Shown: positions 24,001-33,844 of the stretch, piece by piece | Layout: each line of letters begins with the position of its first letter | How positions within the stretch are numbered: position 1 is the first letter of the stretch | From: Morinoia aosen | Lineage: Eukaryota; Arthropoda; Malacostraca; Amphipoda; Talitridae | Reading direction: 5' to 3' | DNA length: 64,000 nt | NCBI GenBank assembly: GCA_030386875.1 | Contig: CM059567.1 | Coordinates: forward strand, 53,862,020 to 53,926,019 | Position numbers and translations under genes: made by a program | The notes under the pieces: model-generated | The model's database searches: none | What the model was told of the DNA's origin: nothing | What the model saw: the letters and a program-made list of their open reading frames with translations, nothing else

Positions 24001-25432
24001 GTTTTTTACTTAGGAAGTTTAATTTGTAGTTAAATCGCATATTTTTCCGTTCTCTTAACGTTATTCTCTCACGATATTATTTCCGTTATTCTCTTATGTG
24101 AGATGCAGTTGGATCGTAAAAGAGAACTCATGCTTTATTCTAGTACCCGGGTCTTTTTTATTGTTTTGTGAGTGAGATGACTTTTCTGGGCTTAAGTACA
24201 AGTTTCAGTCGGGAGCCTCGCATGCTATAAAGTAGATGTGATGTTGATGACCAACCCATCTATAATTAAGGATTGAAAATTAATGCGAAATTTCTTTCAT
24301 TTCAGGTTGCATAATCGGCGTTGCAGGCTGCTCCATCGCAACGCTCGACTGGATTTTCCCTCATAGATTTTCTACGATTTTAGACTTGGACTTCGACACT
24401 CCCTACGACAGACACACAATCATCGAAGACTCCCACGACACACGAAGGAAGCGGTTCAAAATCCCGCGACTTGAAGAGCCCATCAACGCAGGTCTTCACG
24501 CGGGCTCACGTCTGCTCAGGAGGTTGTCCAAGCGCAGCACCAAAGAGCCATCCAGCAGCAAATTAGAAAATAATCCTGCGGGAGGCGTTGATAATCCCAC
24601 CTTTAACATGGAGGAGGCGCCTAAATCGTCTTGGAAAACTTCTACGTTCATCCTGCGAACTGACTCCAAAAAGTCCAGCAAATCGGTCAAATCATCTAAA
24701 TCTGTTAGAGTAAGATCAGATTCCCAGCCCCCCAACAATTTCCTCGAGTTGCCACCGCACACACCCGAGGTGGAAGAAAATAAGCCGAATCCTTTCGCTC
24801 GATCCGATTCAGAACAGAGCGAGCATAGTAGATTGTCTATTGGATCTGGAGGCTCAGATCAAAAGAGTGTTAGCTTTGAGGGCGACATTGACGCTAACGA
24901 ACTTCAAAGTGTTTTGGTAGATGAAAGCCATTCTGTACTGAGGCAAGATTCGACAGAATCGAACGCTTCAACCTCCTCTTTTGGTCTTCGAGCTTTATCA
25001 AGAGGGTCCAGCGTCAATAAAGCTCCAGCAGGTGAAGAAAACCTTCACGAGGGAGTCACTCGGTCGAGTTCCGCCAATATTATAGTCTTCCATAGAACTG
25101 ACTCCAGGGGACAGCTGCAAAGGTAAGATCATGTTTAGGAGAGTTGAATGATTTGCTCAGAGAATGACGAGTGGAACAATTTTTGTACTACAACGCAACA
25201 TTTTCAGTGTTTTTAATCATCGTGTTTACTTAATTACTGCGCGTGAGACGTTTGTTTAACGACTCTGTATTTTGGAAATTTGCCTACGTTTTTAGTGTCA
25301 ATAACTAAAAGAAATTTGACATATTCTAAAGGTTAATTTATACTCGAAAAATTCTTACACCGTGTTTTTTTTTTCAGACTCTCTGGCGAGGTCGTGGAGA
25401 TTCAAACAGACGACTCGTATGAGCCATGGTGA
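1..25432 (+). CDS. DUOXA: Dual oxidase maturation factor (DUOXA / moladietz-NIP family), 5'-partial, six exons visible
   Basis: Coding parts are 1-57, 4512-4569, 21872-22025, 23275-23684, 24306-25122 and 25378-25432 (1551 nt: 516 codons plus TGA). Every junction keeps frame. By family knowledge DUOXA is a multipass ER/plasma-membrane partner that lets dual oxidase leave the ER and make H2O2 outside the cell; the fly homologue (mol/NIP) also binds Numb. Seen here: TM1 at residues ~1-15 of the visible part, TM2 ~20-40, an extracellular loop with sequon NVS at residue 79, the family block INFNERF, the block KGLPYPLLTVAEYLSLD, TM3 ~150-172, TM4 ~176-197, TM5 ~215-240, then a ~270-residue Ser-rich cytoplasmic tail with an NPTF motif (24593-24604) of the type bound by PTB domains. 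Vertebrate DUOXA proteins have about 320-340 residues, so this tail is long, as expected for arthropods. The N-terminal exon(s) lie before the window. Confidence 0.93.
185..425. repeat. Two-copy tandem duplication, ~120 bp
   Basis: Both copies share GATGTAAAAGAGNNNTA, AGCGTTAAGTTAA, TAAGAGGCCACG and TTGGCTTTGTGCAAT segments, with about 80% similarity. Confidence 0.7.
1536..1566 (+). other. Small hairpin next to an AATAAA hexamer
   Basis: ATTGCT pairs with AGCAAT, and CCCC pairs with GGGG around a TTC loop. An AATAAA overlaps the 3' arm. It is intronic; the function is unknown and it may be chance. Confidence 0.3.
1735..2160. repeat. Degenerate AT-rich tandem repeat
   Basis: The motif GATACAAAACAGTATTTCTAC recurs about every 70 bp with heavy divergence (five or six copies). 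Confidence 0.45.
2202..2553 (+). mobile_element. Retroposon (SINE/LINE-tail-like), complete copy with 12-bp target duplication
   Basis: The copy starts CCCCTCAGGGGGATACAA, carries the conserved segments GAGGGCCCGAGCTGAAGG, ACGGACCATCTTTTTTTCGG and CTCCATACTAAATGGTGCC, and ends GGGAGGCTTAAACTAACTAA. ACCGGACGTGGC flanks both ends (2190-2201, 2554-2565), as expected for target-primed insertion. It has no coding capacity, and no clear tRNA A/B boxes were recognised. Confidence 0.8.
2854..3093 (+). mobile_element. Retroposon, same family, 3'-truncated
   Basis: It has the same CCCCTCAGGGGG head and follows the family to the TTACTGTTTTTATGCACC segment, then similarity stops near 3093. Confidence 0.7.
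4065..4294. mobile_element. piggyBac-like MITE, family 2, complete
   Basis: It is bounded by TTAA target duplications and terminal inverted repeats CCCTTTAACGTCC / GGGGCGTTAAAGGG. It is 230 bp including the TTAAs. A GGACACTGGTGTCC palindrome lies near the right end. There is no coding sequence. Confidence 0.8.
4512..4569 (+). CDS. DUOXA: DUOXA exon, second transmembrane segment
   Basis: The acceptor is TTTGCAG|AGA and the donor is ACCA|GTGAGTACC. It encodes RISTFATVSLSLATGLIIT and the first base of the next codon (phase 1), joining to the next exon as A|TG = Met. The 58-nt exon is followed directly by a tandem array that repeats its donor (see 4563-4700). Confidence 0.9.
4563..4700 (+). repeat. 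Tandem array of the DUOXA 5' splice site, ~33 bp x 5
   Basis: The junction ACCAGTGAGTACC of exon 4512-4569 recurs as GCCAGTGAGTACC (4603), twice as CTAATGAGTACC, and as GATAGTGAGTGTCC (4691), joined by CTGCTATTG linkers. Three of the five copies keep GTGAGT. Confidence 0.8.
4850..5182 (+). mobile_element. Retroposon, same family, diverged copy
   Basis: It matches from the CGCTCCCAAGGG segment through CTCCATACTAAATG to GGGAGGCTTAAACCAAC. The head is missing or decayed. It lies ~280 bp after DUOXA exon 4512-4569. Confidence 0.65.
6371..6545 (+). mobile_element. Retroposon fragment, same family
   Basis: Pieces of the CCAGGGGGAAGATGTGAGG segment and the tail segment CTCAACTCCATAATAATTGG remain; internal sequence is missing. 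Confidence 0.5.
6950..7162. mobile_element. piggyBac-like MITE, family 1
   Basis: TTAA at both ends, with termini TTAACACGTTTCCTGCGATG and GGAAATGTGTTAA. The inner sequence has the ACTCAAATTTGAAATTAAAC and AATTGAGTTAGTGACTGG segments shared by the other copies. Confidence 0.75.
7732..8095 (+). mobile_element. Retroposon, same family, old full-length copy
   Basis: It is diverged throughout but collinear: GCCCCCTTAG head, TTAGCGCTCCTAGGGG, GTCCAGAGCTGAAG, TACGGATCATCTTTTTTG, and a GGGAGGCTTCAATTAAT tail. Confidence 0.6.
8163..8390. repeat. Minisatellite, CTGCTGGCAGTG-type, 9-12 bp units
   Basis: About 20 copies of CTGGCAGTG with CTG/ATG spacers. It creates a 107-codon hydrophobic Leu-Ala-Val open frame that is not a gene. 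Confidence 0.85.
9240..9610. repeat. Degenerate ~64-bp tandem repeat containing a 46-bp perfect palindrome
   Basis: The units carry TATTTGGTAGCAAAC, ATGTGCAACTAGCATTTGG and ATATCAAACAACCACAA. One unit is replaced or interrupted by the palindrome at 9386-9431. Confidence 0.7.
10870..11231 (+). mobile_element. Retroposon, same family, youngest-looking copy with 15-bp target duplication
   Basis: It is nearly identical to the copy at 2202. It is flanked by TATAGATTGCGCCGT at 10855-10869 and 11232-11246. The 3' end is a short CTAAT repeat tail, typical of TPRT retroposons. Confidence 0.85.
12270..12660. repeat. Minisatellite, 28 bp, about 14 copies
   Basis: The unit is built on TTGGCTCCCAGCTTGCCCCC plus an 8-bp CTACCTTA / TTCCTTGC variant end. 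Open frames in several frames over it (201, 125 and 80 codons) are artefacts of the period. Confidence 0.88.
13069..13905 (+). mobile_element. Retroposon cluster: one near-complete copy plus two or three tail pieces in tandem
   Basis: A copy with the CCCCTCAGGGGG head runs to a TAATAATAAT tail near 13430. A second tail segment (CCCTTAACTCCATACTAAAT) follows directly, then a diverged partial copy to ~13790, and a third tail fragment near 13805-13905. Nested or serial insertion at 3' tails is likely. Confidence 0.65.
14730..15190. repeat. Minisatellite, 43 bp, about 11 copies, derived from a MITE end
   Basis: The unit is GGACTCTGCCTGGGATCTAC, CGGCGGGGATTGATTCGACACTT. Some units read GATTTAACACTTGGACTC, close to the terminus TTAACACTTTGACTGCG of the adjacent MITE. 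Confidence 0.85.
15192..15419. mobile_element. piggyBac-like MITE, family 1, inside a 43-bp minisatellite
   Basis: The left terminus is TTAACACTTTGACTGCGA and the right end is CGGGAAATGTGTTAA. The 43-bp array lies on its left and a unit of the same array follows on its right. Confidence 0.78.
15445..15671. mobile_element. piggyBac-like MITE, family 1, second adjacent copy
   Basis: It starts TTAATACTTTGACTAG and ends ATCGCAGTCAAAGTGTCAA, giving clear inverted termini. It is separated from the previous copy by a single ~25-bp minisatellite remnant. Confidence 0.75.
16097..16356 (+). mobile_element. Retroposon, same family, shortened copy
   Basis: It matches TTGTATCTATGATAGGAATT, CGCTCTCAGGGGG and CATAATTCCATACCGAATGG, and ends AAAGAGGCTCAA, directly abutting the MITE at 16361. 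Confidence 0.6.
16361..16698. mobile_element. piggyBac-like MITE, family 1, interrupted by a second element
   Basis: It starts TTAACTGCGATTAGTTAAAC. It contains the family's CGACCCATCGATGGGTC palindrome and ends GTGGGTCACATCGCAGGCAATG...TTAA. The element at 16542-16649 is inserted in it; the copy at 20650 shows the uninterrupted site. Confidence 0.72.
16542..16649. mobile_element. Palindromic MITE (family 3) with TA target, nested in a MITE
   Basis: The 108-bp inverted-repeat element runs from CCCAGTCTAACTTTTTCGC to GGCGAAAAAGTTAGGCTGGG, with inner GCATG...TTTTTCGCCGCCC arms. TA flanks both sides (16540-16541, 16650-16651). A Tc1/mariner-type target is suggested. Confidence 0.75.
19154..19339. 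mobile_element. Palindromic MITE (family 3), copy with an expanded arm
   Basis: The ends match the 16542 element (CAGTCTTATCTTTTTCGCC / GGCGGCGAAAAAGTTAGACT). The right arm contains four tandem copies of a ~22-bp piece (AACATGCATGCAGGCGGCGA and variants) where the left arm has one or two. The open frames crossing it are repeat artefacts. Confidence 0.7.
19835..20051 (+). other. GC-richer open stretch in the large DUOXA intron
   Basis: A ~70-codon frame without ATG reads RDPPVEVQIGEITSSRSRP, then CYSTQNAFERLANLVISRGD and AVSPRLTALSRSVDVVID before TAA. It is richer in G+C than the surroundings. It may be a remnant of a mobile element or gene; not recognised. Confidence 0.2.
20650..20775. mobile_element. 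piggyBac-like MITE, family 1, right part only
   Basis: It shares GACTGTTGAAACTT and GACCCATCGATGGGTGG with 16361-16698 and ends CAACGTGTTAA. The left half is missing. Confidence 0.65.
21872..22025 (+). CDS. DUOXA: DUOXA exon, extracellular loop; ends at a GC donor
   Basis: The acceptor is TCTATTTCAG|TGG. It encodes the loop with GWESASGEIVSSYRAFS and the NVS glycosylation sequon. For the frame to fit the next exon (which starts with the third base of a codon) the exon must end at AACAG|GCTAGT, a GC-AG intron. The nearest GT (22031) leaves the wrong phase. Confidence 0.87.
22026..23274 (+). other. DUOXA GC-AG intron
   Basis: The donor is GCTAGT and the acceptor is TTTTCACAG. The 5' third is a ~65-bp minisatellite (22045-22370) and the rest is AT-rich with no recognised feature. 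Confidence 0.75.
22045..22370. repeat. Tandem repeat, ~65-70 bp, five copies, after DUOXA exon 21872-22025
   Basis: The units carry GAATGCAATTATG, AAAAGCATGAATCAACC and TACGTGGAATTTTCGTGG. The array starts ~20 bp after the GC donor but does not include it. Confidence 0.75.
23275..23684 (+). CDS. DUOXA: DUOXA exon, conserved core with TM3-TM5
   Basis: The acceptor is TTTTCACAG|ATCG and the donor is TTGGG|GTGAGT. This 410-nt exon holds the most conserved part of the family: INFNERFYW, KGLPYPLLTVAEYL, the GRSYRTAGYYTSIMLW block, PRYGAYLLAITG, and the start of the last membrane helix. Confidence 0.95.
24306..25122 (+). CDS. DUOXA: DUOXA exon, last helix and cytoplasmic tail
   Basis: The acceptor is TTTCATTTCAG|GTTGC and the donor is CAAAG|GTAAGAT. 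It finishes the last transmembrane helix (CIIGVAGCSIATLDWIFPHR) and then runs into a polar, Ser-rich, probably disordered tail. That tail has basic stretches (RRLSKRSTK, KKSSKSVKSSKSVRVR) and the NPTF motif at 24593-24604, a candidate Numb-type PTB ligand. Confidence 0.93.
25378..25432 (+). CDS. DUOXA: DUOXA terminal exon and stop
   Basis: A T-rich tract (TTTTTTTTTTCAG) precedes the exon. AG|A gives Arg, then LSGEVVEIQTDDSYEPW and TGA at 25430-25432. The phase fits exactly. The Tyr-Glu-Pro-Trp end is an acidic tail tip. Confidence 0.88.
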
Positions 25433-25852
25433 TCAGGTCTCTTCGCTAACTTCCCTCCAGGTCCCTATTTATCTTTCTGTAGTATTTAGCGAACCATGAC
25501 GTAATTGAGACTAACTCAACGTTGTTCATCAATAATGAATACAGTATTGTTAGAGAAGCCGCCAAATGCTAAGACATGTTCATTACTACTGACGCTGATG
25601 CTGGTCCAACTTTCTTTAGGAGTCGTTATTTCAAGAGTCGAGAGCCGTGAATGCACGCAGTTTTGCTTCGACTTACATGTTAGTGAGCTACCTTTTTTGG
25701 CGATGCTCAACCATTAGAGACATCATGATTTATTTAGAATACGTGAGAGACTTGGCATTAACTTAGACCATTCAGATACAGGAGTATACAGTAATTCAGC
25801 TCATCACGCTCTTAAAGGTCTGACCATAACCCTAGGCATTTCAAGTATTGTA

Positions 25853-25888
25853 AATAAATAACTCCACGCCGGTATTGTAAATACCGGC
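25853..25888 (+). terminator. Candidate DUOXA poly(A) signal followed by a hairpin
   Basis: An AATAAA-type hexamer occurs about 420 bp after the stop. It is followed at 25868-25888 by a perfect 9-bp stem with a 3-base loop (GCCGGTATT / AATACCGGC). The hexamer fits a 3'UTR end; the role of the hairpin is unknown. Confidence 0.35.
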
Positions 25889-26867
25889 ATTGAAGATCTG
25901 TATACCGATTTCCGTCGCCCACATACTACGTTACTGCAGTATGTTACCGTGTTACGACATGCCTACCGAAGGTTTGACCAGCTTTTGCATTAAGGTTGGC
26001 CGATGATGTTGAGTGAGGCGATGAAATGCATCTGTGATGAAAATGTTGTTCAACAACATATGCATTATTAGTAGATTTAAGATTCTAATTTGTAGTTGAA
26101 TCTCATTTAATTCTATATCTCTTTTCAATGTGCATAATGAGTATTTATATGCGTCACTGGGCGAAGCTTTTTGAATATACATATACTGTAATCATACTTT
26201 CGATGTCTCAGCATGGAGCTGACTGCTTCCTTCAGTACTTCACTACTTCTTTAATTGTTCAGTTCCGATATTGGTACACTGAGTTTCAAGATGTCATGTG
26301 TAAATACTGATCACAATTCTGATGAAACTCTCCATTTTAACAAGATCTATTTAAATATGATATTTGGAATCTGAATTTTAATGAGTTTTAAGCATGTTTT
26401 TACTCCAAGAAAGTACTTCGCTGGCCTGAAAAAAGGAATCGTATGAAGTTCATTGCCTGCTGAAAAGCTCATCAAATTTTCTAGGAGTAGCTGTGTAGGT
26501 ACGTATACGTTTTACGTCTGACGTCCGGAAATTTTTAGGACTAAGCTGTTTACATTCTGCAGTTGTAGACGCTCTAGTGCTATGCTTCATCATTTCATGA
26601 TGAAAATATATTCATTTATTTGTGTGTATTCTCTGTCCACGTGTCTGAGAGCCTGAGATTGTTTTTATTAAATTTGAAAGGTATAACTTCTGAGTTTATT
26701 TCCTTCACATAACTTTTTTTACATTTTTGAAAAAAAATCACCAACGCGTTTCGAGCGAGCGACATTCTGCTTTACAGAGAACTTTTCAGAGCTCGGAAGC
26801 AGGTTGGTGTGTTTATGTAGAACTCGAAAAAAAAAATATTTGCCCACCGCAATCTTCTAGCCTCTTC

Positions 26868-27095
26868 TTACCACCTCGGTCGCGGCGTGAGCCGCCAGTG
26901 TTCACAGAGGGAATTTCCATAATGCTTTCGACCGACCAGTGGTCACCAACTCAATTTTTATAAATACTTAATCAAAGCTAAATGAAGGCACGATCTAGTG
27001 AATATTTGGTGATCTAAAAATTGTTTTCTACAATTGATTTTAAATCTGAATTTAATTTTGAACTTCAATTTAACCGATCGTGGTCAAAGTGTTGA
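26868..27095 (-). mobile_element. piggyBac-like MITE, family 1, reverse orientation
   Basis: In reverse it begins TTTCAACACTTTGACCACG and carries the ACCGACCAGTGGTCACC block seen in the other copies. Its far end is degraded. Confidence 0.6.
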
Positions 27096-30000
27096 AATTT
27101 TTTTGCTGGGTGAGGATTCTGATGCAATTTTCATGTATGCGATCATAAAGCTCGCAGTCGGGAAGAATTGCTGCCTGATGTACCGCTATGATCACTTAAT
27201 TAAACTGATTGAAAATTGGGTAAGCACCAAACCATCGGAGACCTTGCTCTTCGCAGATCTTTCCCGAATTGTCATTAGTTTCCAGTTATGTTCGTCAAAT
27301 TTGCTACAGCGCTTTTAAATTGGTATTGTTCTATTTTTATGAAAAGTGCTGGATATCGCGATAATTTTCGAGATGGAATTATCGAATTCTCTGTGGAACC
27401 GCGTTACCACAGTGAGTGACATTAGTGACTGGATGCACTAAAAGGACTCGCTCCAAACGGAAGTATGGATAGAAATCGGACAACTTTTGTCTTCGTGGAT
27501 CAGTAAGTTTTATTGGTCTCTTCAAATCCAACAAATATCAAATACCTGCTGATAAAACGATTTGGAACTAAAAAATGAGCACAGTTTTTATTTTGAGCTT
27601 CTTCTAATGTAAATCAAAAAGTACAGCGCACACACTCTCATCATGCAGATGTACCATAAATGTGGGCGAGATTCGAATGCGAATTTTGGCCACCGTTTAA
27701 CAAGTTCCTCAGTCAAACGACAGATTATCGGTAACTGATTTCAAAGTATTTTGACCATTATTGACCGTGTTCATTAGGCCACCGGTTTTGCCATGGGACG
27801 TAGTAGATCCCAAGACTTAGTTGGATGAATTAATTTTATTCCAAGGCATTGGATAGATCTATTGAAACCTGGGTACTGTTGTTGAAAGCGAATTGAAGTA
27901 TTATAAGATCTGCAATACATTAACAAGCAAATGAAACTTGAATGTAAGCCACCATTACGCAGATATTTGCTTCTGAGTCATGAATTATTTGCCTTTAATG
28001 GCTAAGAATAACAACTTAAAACTCAGGTGGTGAGTGTGCTGTTGTAGCGATTGACGGGGTGAAATTTCAATTAAAATTTGTTATTGGAATATTGCGGTCA
28101 AATAAGAGAGCAAACTCCTTTGCTCCGTACAATAGCGTTGCTCCCTTCGATAAACTGTGTAGATGAGGAACGCGAGCTGAGAGTGAACTGATGAGCAGTA
28201 CCATGGAGATCACCTTCGCACTTACGAGCCATTTGATTGGATAAGGGGAATCAGCTTTACGTTGGCGACGTTCCCCACCCAACAAATAATCAACTCTTCT
28301 ACAGTTAAAATTTTGGTTTCCTTCCAAAAAGAATTTAATGAATTACATTTTTACATGTAATTTGAATTTACATGTAATTTTAATGAATTACAGTACATTA
28401 TAGATTTTTAGCAAATCTGTAACGGTCATGTCACTTCATAGCGTAGTTTACAACGCGCTATCGTGCAAAATGTCTATTTTTCCCCGTTTATGCATTCGTA
28501 ATGGTTCAGGTCTAAGATTTAAGTATTATTATGCTTTCGAGTGCGTTGAAGAAGTTAGCCACACACTAATACGGCTTACTCGATCTTTTTCTGAAATGAA
28601 CTCACCAGTTCATGTTAAATTACTAAAGCATACACTGTGTTTCCAAAACCAGCCTTCCATCATCATCATCAACAGCCTTACTCGAAAGATTTTGATGTAT
28701 TTCAAGACCACTTTTTGACGTAGAATATTTAAACTAGGACAGTGAACAATAGAATAAATTACTTAGATGATCCCGGTTTTTATTTTTAGCATCCCCGATG
28801 GATGTCTTTCTGGCAACACTTTGAACGAAGGAAAAGTAGATTAAAAATACCTCCCGTGGGTAGTGAAAATCAGGCGTTATGAAGTTAGCAATCGTATTTG
28901 TCAATTGTGTACACTCAACACTGACCGTGTTTTGTCGTTGAATGAAATTGTGAAAATTAACGAGGGTCTGTCAGTTAGCGGATTGCCTTTTAAATTCAAT
29001 GTAAATTTCATTAAATTACCGGGTTGTCTTTCTAATTTAACTTAAATTGCATTGAATTAACGTTTTTTTTAATGTATTGAAAATTGCATTAAATTTACTG
29101 GTTAACTTCTGGGATAAATTTAAATTGCATTAAATAAACGGGCTGCTTCTATGACGTGAAGAGGAGTTTAAAACAAAATTAAAGTCATGAAAGTCTCGCA
29201 TATAAACAGCGTCGCAGAAAGTACTCCATGTTATCAGGGGCGATAATGATGAACTATTATTCTCAGAGCAGACCTAATTCATTTATTTCATATGAAAAAA
29301 ATAGAATTTCATGCCTCAGCTTACCTAGGTGGAGTGATTTTATTTGCCTCAATAACTAAAAATAAAAGCAAACTCAGGTGGTGAATGCGCTGTTGAAGCG
29401 ATTGATACGCTTTTTCAACTTCGTATCATGCCTTGTTATTATTGAATTTCATAATACAGTAGAGTAATTACGGTGATTACGGTATTTATGTTCGATGCCA
29501 TCGTTGTTTTCGCGTCTGATGTGTGAGCTGTACGGAGTGCTTGGCTGCCGTAGCAACCGAAGCTCAATCGAAACGGTTTTTTTAAATTAATGAAAAAGTG
29601 CTCTAGTTCAATAAAAAAATTGGACTTGTGTGCTCGTGCTATGATTGAAAACAATGCCGCTGAAGCGATTAAACTCACTCAAGTTGTATAATATTTCATG
29701 ATCTTCAGCACACCCAATTGTAGGATTAATTCCGACGAGAAAAGGGAGTTACTAAATTATTATTAAGGATCAGTTTTAGCTCTCCTCTGTCTAGGCTTAT
29801 GATACAATATTGTCATTCGTAATAATATTAAATAAAGCATTATCGAATATAAAAATATAATAGCATTCGAAACATAATTATAGGTTCTACTATACCGACA
29901 ATGCCAAATTTCTTTACATTTCGTATCACAATTTCGTTCTATTTTCGTTCTCTCTTCAAAGTTTGTTGCAGTTAAGAGAAAAATGTTTGACTTATGCCAC

Positions 30001-31105
30001 GTATATACCAGGGAGTGGTTGGCTCACAAAACGTTGTACATTTCATATTATCTATAAAGAACAAAGATCCTCTCATAAAATTACACTGACCAATATCAAA
30101 CTATATCAAACATGCTCTTGTCGCACCGGCGAAAAGCTCTTAACTAAAAACTTCGAGTGCTAGCGAATATTCCAAGTGAACGTTCACGATATTTAAATTC
30201 AAAATGCACTCTTTTGAAACATATAAAGCTGAGGGACAAATGTAAGGCATGCCAATCACAACAGCTAGCTAGATTTGCTGACTTCATATAATGTGAGATT
30301 GAAAAATTTAAAACAGTTGAATCCATGCACAGATAATTTAATCACTTTTCAGTTCCTATCACACTGAACAAGGCTCAATTGTCAAGGCACACAATCAAGT
30401 TTGTCTGATTATGATGAAATCTTTATTGCTTCCAACAGTGCGGGCAAAACAAAATTTCCATTTTTAACAGTTTTTCTTGTTATCGTTTTTTACACAATGA
30501 GCGAAATGCTTTTAGCTTTGTTTGTTAACTTAACAACGACTTGTGTTTTACTGCTCCATTTAAGCCATTCCTCTCTCTTATCAGCGCCCATTTATGGTCT
30601 TTTAAATAATTTCATAAACTTCAACAATTACGTAGGCGCTTTAGCTTACCTTCACGAAAAACGCTTAAAATAGGTCCTTATTGAACAAGATAAATGCATC
30701 ACTTGCTAGGTAAACAATAAATTCTACAAAAGTGTCCATGATTCTAGTATAGGAGTTATCATTAAACTGATTTCACGTTTACTATATCGAACAAATCCTA
30801 CGACACTGGAAAGGATCTCTACCTATGATATGAACATAACGGTATACAAAAATATTGTCAGGATTTGGAGGGTAAAATACTTTTTTATCTATTCTACGAG
30901 TACAACTATAACTGAAGTAACAACTCTACGCTAAAACATGACACACACAGTTCACGAAGAAAGACTGTGAACCAAAACGAGTCGCGAAGTGCAGGAATGT
31001 TGAAAAGTTGGAATTACCGCTAAACGAGCTTTTTTCACCCAGTTATAATAGATGAAAAAACAGGTTGGTTTATGTCCGCGCAGAAGTTTGCTGAAGCTAC
31101 AAGTT

Positions 31106-31365
31106 AGACCCATTTCCCACAGAGCTAGCAAAGCAGCATCTAGCAAGCTCGCATGAGCTATCCGCCAGATGGTCTGCGAGACTGGTAGGTAGGAATAGCA
31201 TTTTCACCTCGCATGCTGGATGCTGGATAAAACGTGCGAGTTCAGTGTGAAGGCAAAGGCTCGTAATAGTGCTATTCCTCCCTACCAGTCTTGCAGACAA
31301 ACTGCTAGATAGCTCATGGGAGCTTGCTAGATGCTGATTTGCTAGCTCAGTGTAAAATGGACCTA
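31106..31365. mobile_element. Long foldback (inverted-repeat) element, 260 bp
   Basis: The left arm GACCCATTTCCCACAGAGCT and the right arm (reverse complement GGTCCATTTTACACTGAGCT) pair over about 100 bp, with conserved GCTAGCAAA, CATCTAGCAAGCTC, CATGAGCTATC and GACTGGTAGG segments. TA abuts each end. No coding capacity; a MITE of unassigned superfamily. Confidence 0.72.
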
Positions 31366-32274
31366 AGGAACCAAGAGAAGATGATTATTTGATGATGTAT
31401 AAGTTTACAAGAATGATAGCCGATTCTCGAGGTATGCGATATCACCATATTGTACCCTTAAGTTAAGGGGATTAAAGTAGTCCTGGTTATTTCTAGTTCT
31501 TCTTTAGTTCTATTGAGTTTCGTAATAATTTTTCCCTATTTTCATTCGAACAAGTTGAGGTTTGCGTACGACATACGAGTACATACCTCGAGGATGGGCT
31601 GTTTGGTTTGGATTAAGCAACAAGCTCAGGCGAGTAAGAGTTCAGAAGGAAGTTAAGCCCAATGATGGAAAGATTAATTTTTTAAAATATCACACATATG
31701 TTAGAATTGATAGTTGTAAAATATTTCTTGCGATTGCTTTACACCTAGTAGTTTCGTAACTTTACATATGCTTGATATTTCAATATTATTGGCAGTTTAT
31801 CCTAACATAGGACGCAATTAAAATTTTTCTCTCTTTTAATAAAAGAAAACGTCTTATTTTATGATAGTTTTGGACTCATACTTTTGTATCACGACTTGGC
31901 AGCAGCCAAGATCTTCTTAATTATATTCTTGCAGATGACGATTACACTGAAATGTTTTAAAACTTATTACTATCGCTTCTTGAATGACAGAACAGCAAAA
32001 GAACTTAAAAATTTCATTACCTTTCACATATAATTTAGTTAGTGATACCTTTTAGTTATCATGATAAGGAGAATCAGAAAATTATTTAAAATACGGAAAG
32101 ATGAGGTTTTCATAAAATAGGATCAGAAAGACGACTGGGGAAATTTGTATAGAGGTTTAATACGATGCAGTGTTTCCATCGGCGATGGCTTTTATTCGTG
32201 CTCAAACGTTTAGTTTGATTCCCTACCGAGGGCGTGAGTTCAGGCAAGAGGACGCAAAGTTAGGTCGGGAACGT

Positions 32275-32475
32275 CTCAGGCTGCTGCTTCATGCGGAGGT
32301 ATTAGAAAATTTAACTTTACGTTTCAAGTATTGGGTCGGGTGCGTCTCAGTTTACTGCGTTCATGCTAAAGTATTTGAAAATTTAACTTTTTGTCTTCAG
32401 TATTTGGTCAGGTGCGTCTCAGTTTAATGATTTCATGCAGAAGTATTTGAAAATTTAATTTTATCACTTAAGTAT
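32275..32475. repeat. Tandem repeat, ~75 bp, three copies
   Basis: The units share TTCATGCNGAAGTATTTGAA, AATTTAACTTT, AAGTATTTGGTC and GGTGCGTCTCAGTTTA. Confidence 0.75.
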
Positions 32476-33844
32476 TTATAACATACCTCATGCGTATTGA
32501 CGTATTACAAGATGTATTATTAGTCAGTCAATTTCTAGGAAATCTCACCCTTACGAAGAAAATGAGAACCATTGCACAAATAAATATTTTAATGTCATAC
32601 GTTTTGGAATTATAATAATTCCCCTTGCAAGGCAGTTATACTAGGCAAAATAAACTACAAAAATTCTTGTTGAAGGACTGATACTTTTTCATCAGATGTG
32701 AAAAGCACGATGCAGCATCGATAAGTCGGACAGTGTTGAAATTTTGAAGCTGAAGCGACTTCTCAATAACTTGGCTTGTTGAGGGTGGTGAAATCGAGGA
32801 TTTAGCTCTTTCATGCGCTTATTTTGGGGTGACACATATAGCACGAAAATAAACTTATAGTGTAGCCAAAAAAAAATTTAAAAAATAAGAAGCAAAACAA
32901 ACTTACTCTAAAGTTTTGTAATCAAAAACTTCTAAGTGAATGCGCCTTGATTGTGTAACAACACGACGTACGTAAACTTCCCAGGCAGCGAACATAGGGA
33001 GCGTGCGTTCGCAGCTGCAATGGGTCTCAAAAGTCTTGACAAGACAGTTTATTTTCAAGTCGGGCTTGCAAATAGCTAAAAACTGGCTGCGTTAGGAATA
33101 TTCAATGAATTACAAATGCAATTCAAACAAATTATAGCAAGCTTAAGAACCGAGAACTGTAACGTAAATCTTGATGTGCTTATGTTAATATGTTGATTTC
33201 TTTAAATTGAAGCGCCTTTGAAAAAAATTCTACTTCAGTACTTCAGTTAATAAAAAACGGTTGATGAAACAAGCATTACCACTAAAAACATCTTCTACTG
33301 GCTCTAACGACGGTTATGAAAAGGCTGGATGTAATTCGATCTAATATGAACGATATCAAGTGGCTGGAAAAGGCTGGATGCAATTCGATCTAATAATTAT
33401 GATATAAAACGATCAAGTCATGCGTATCGACAGGTTACTACAGAAGGCTTGGATGCTAACGCAGTTGGTCAGAAAATACAATAATTGATTTTAAAAGGGC
33501 TTCAACGTCTGCAGGATTGAACAATATTCCAAATGAGAAAAGACATTTAGTAAAATAGGCTTCATGCAACAATAGGAAGCAAAATCTTCCTCGATTACCG
33601 TACAAAAGCCATTTATGCATTGGCACTGCGTGTCTTTCAACTTCGATTAGGATGTGTTTAACAATCTATATCTTTCTCTTAATTTAGAATAGACTAAACA
33701 CTTTTAACAATACCATTATTGCACAGTCTAAGCATTTCAAAACTAGTTTTTCTGTATCTAATAATAGTAGTCTCAGTTATCTCTTGATTTGAGAATAATT
33801 TATATCAACTTTGCTAGGTAAGTTTAAGTTTATACACAATGAAT

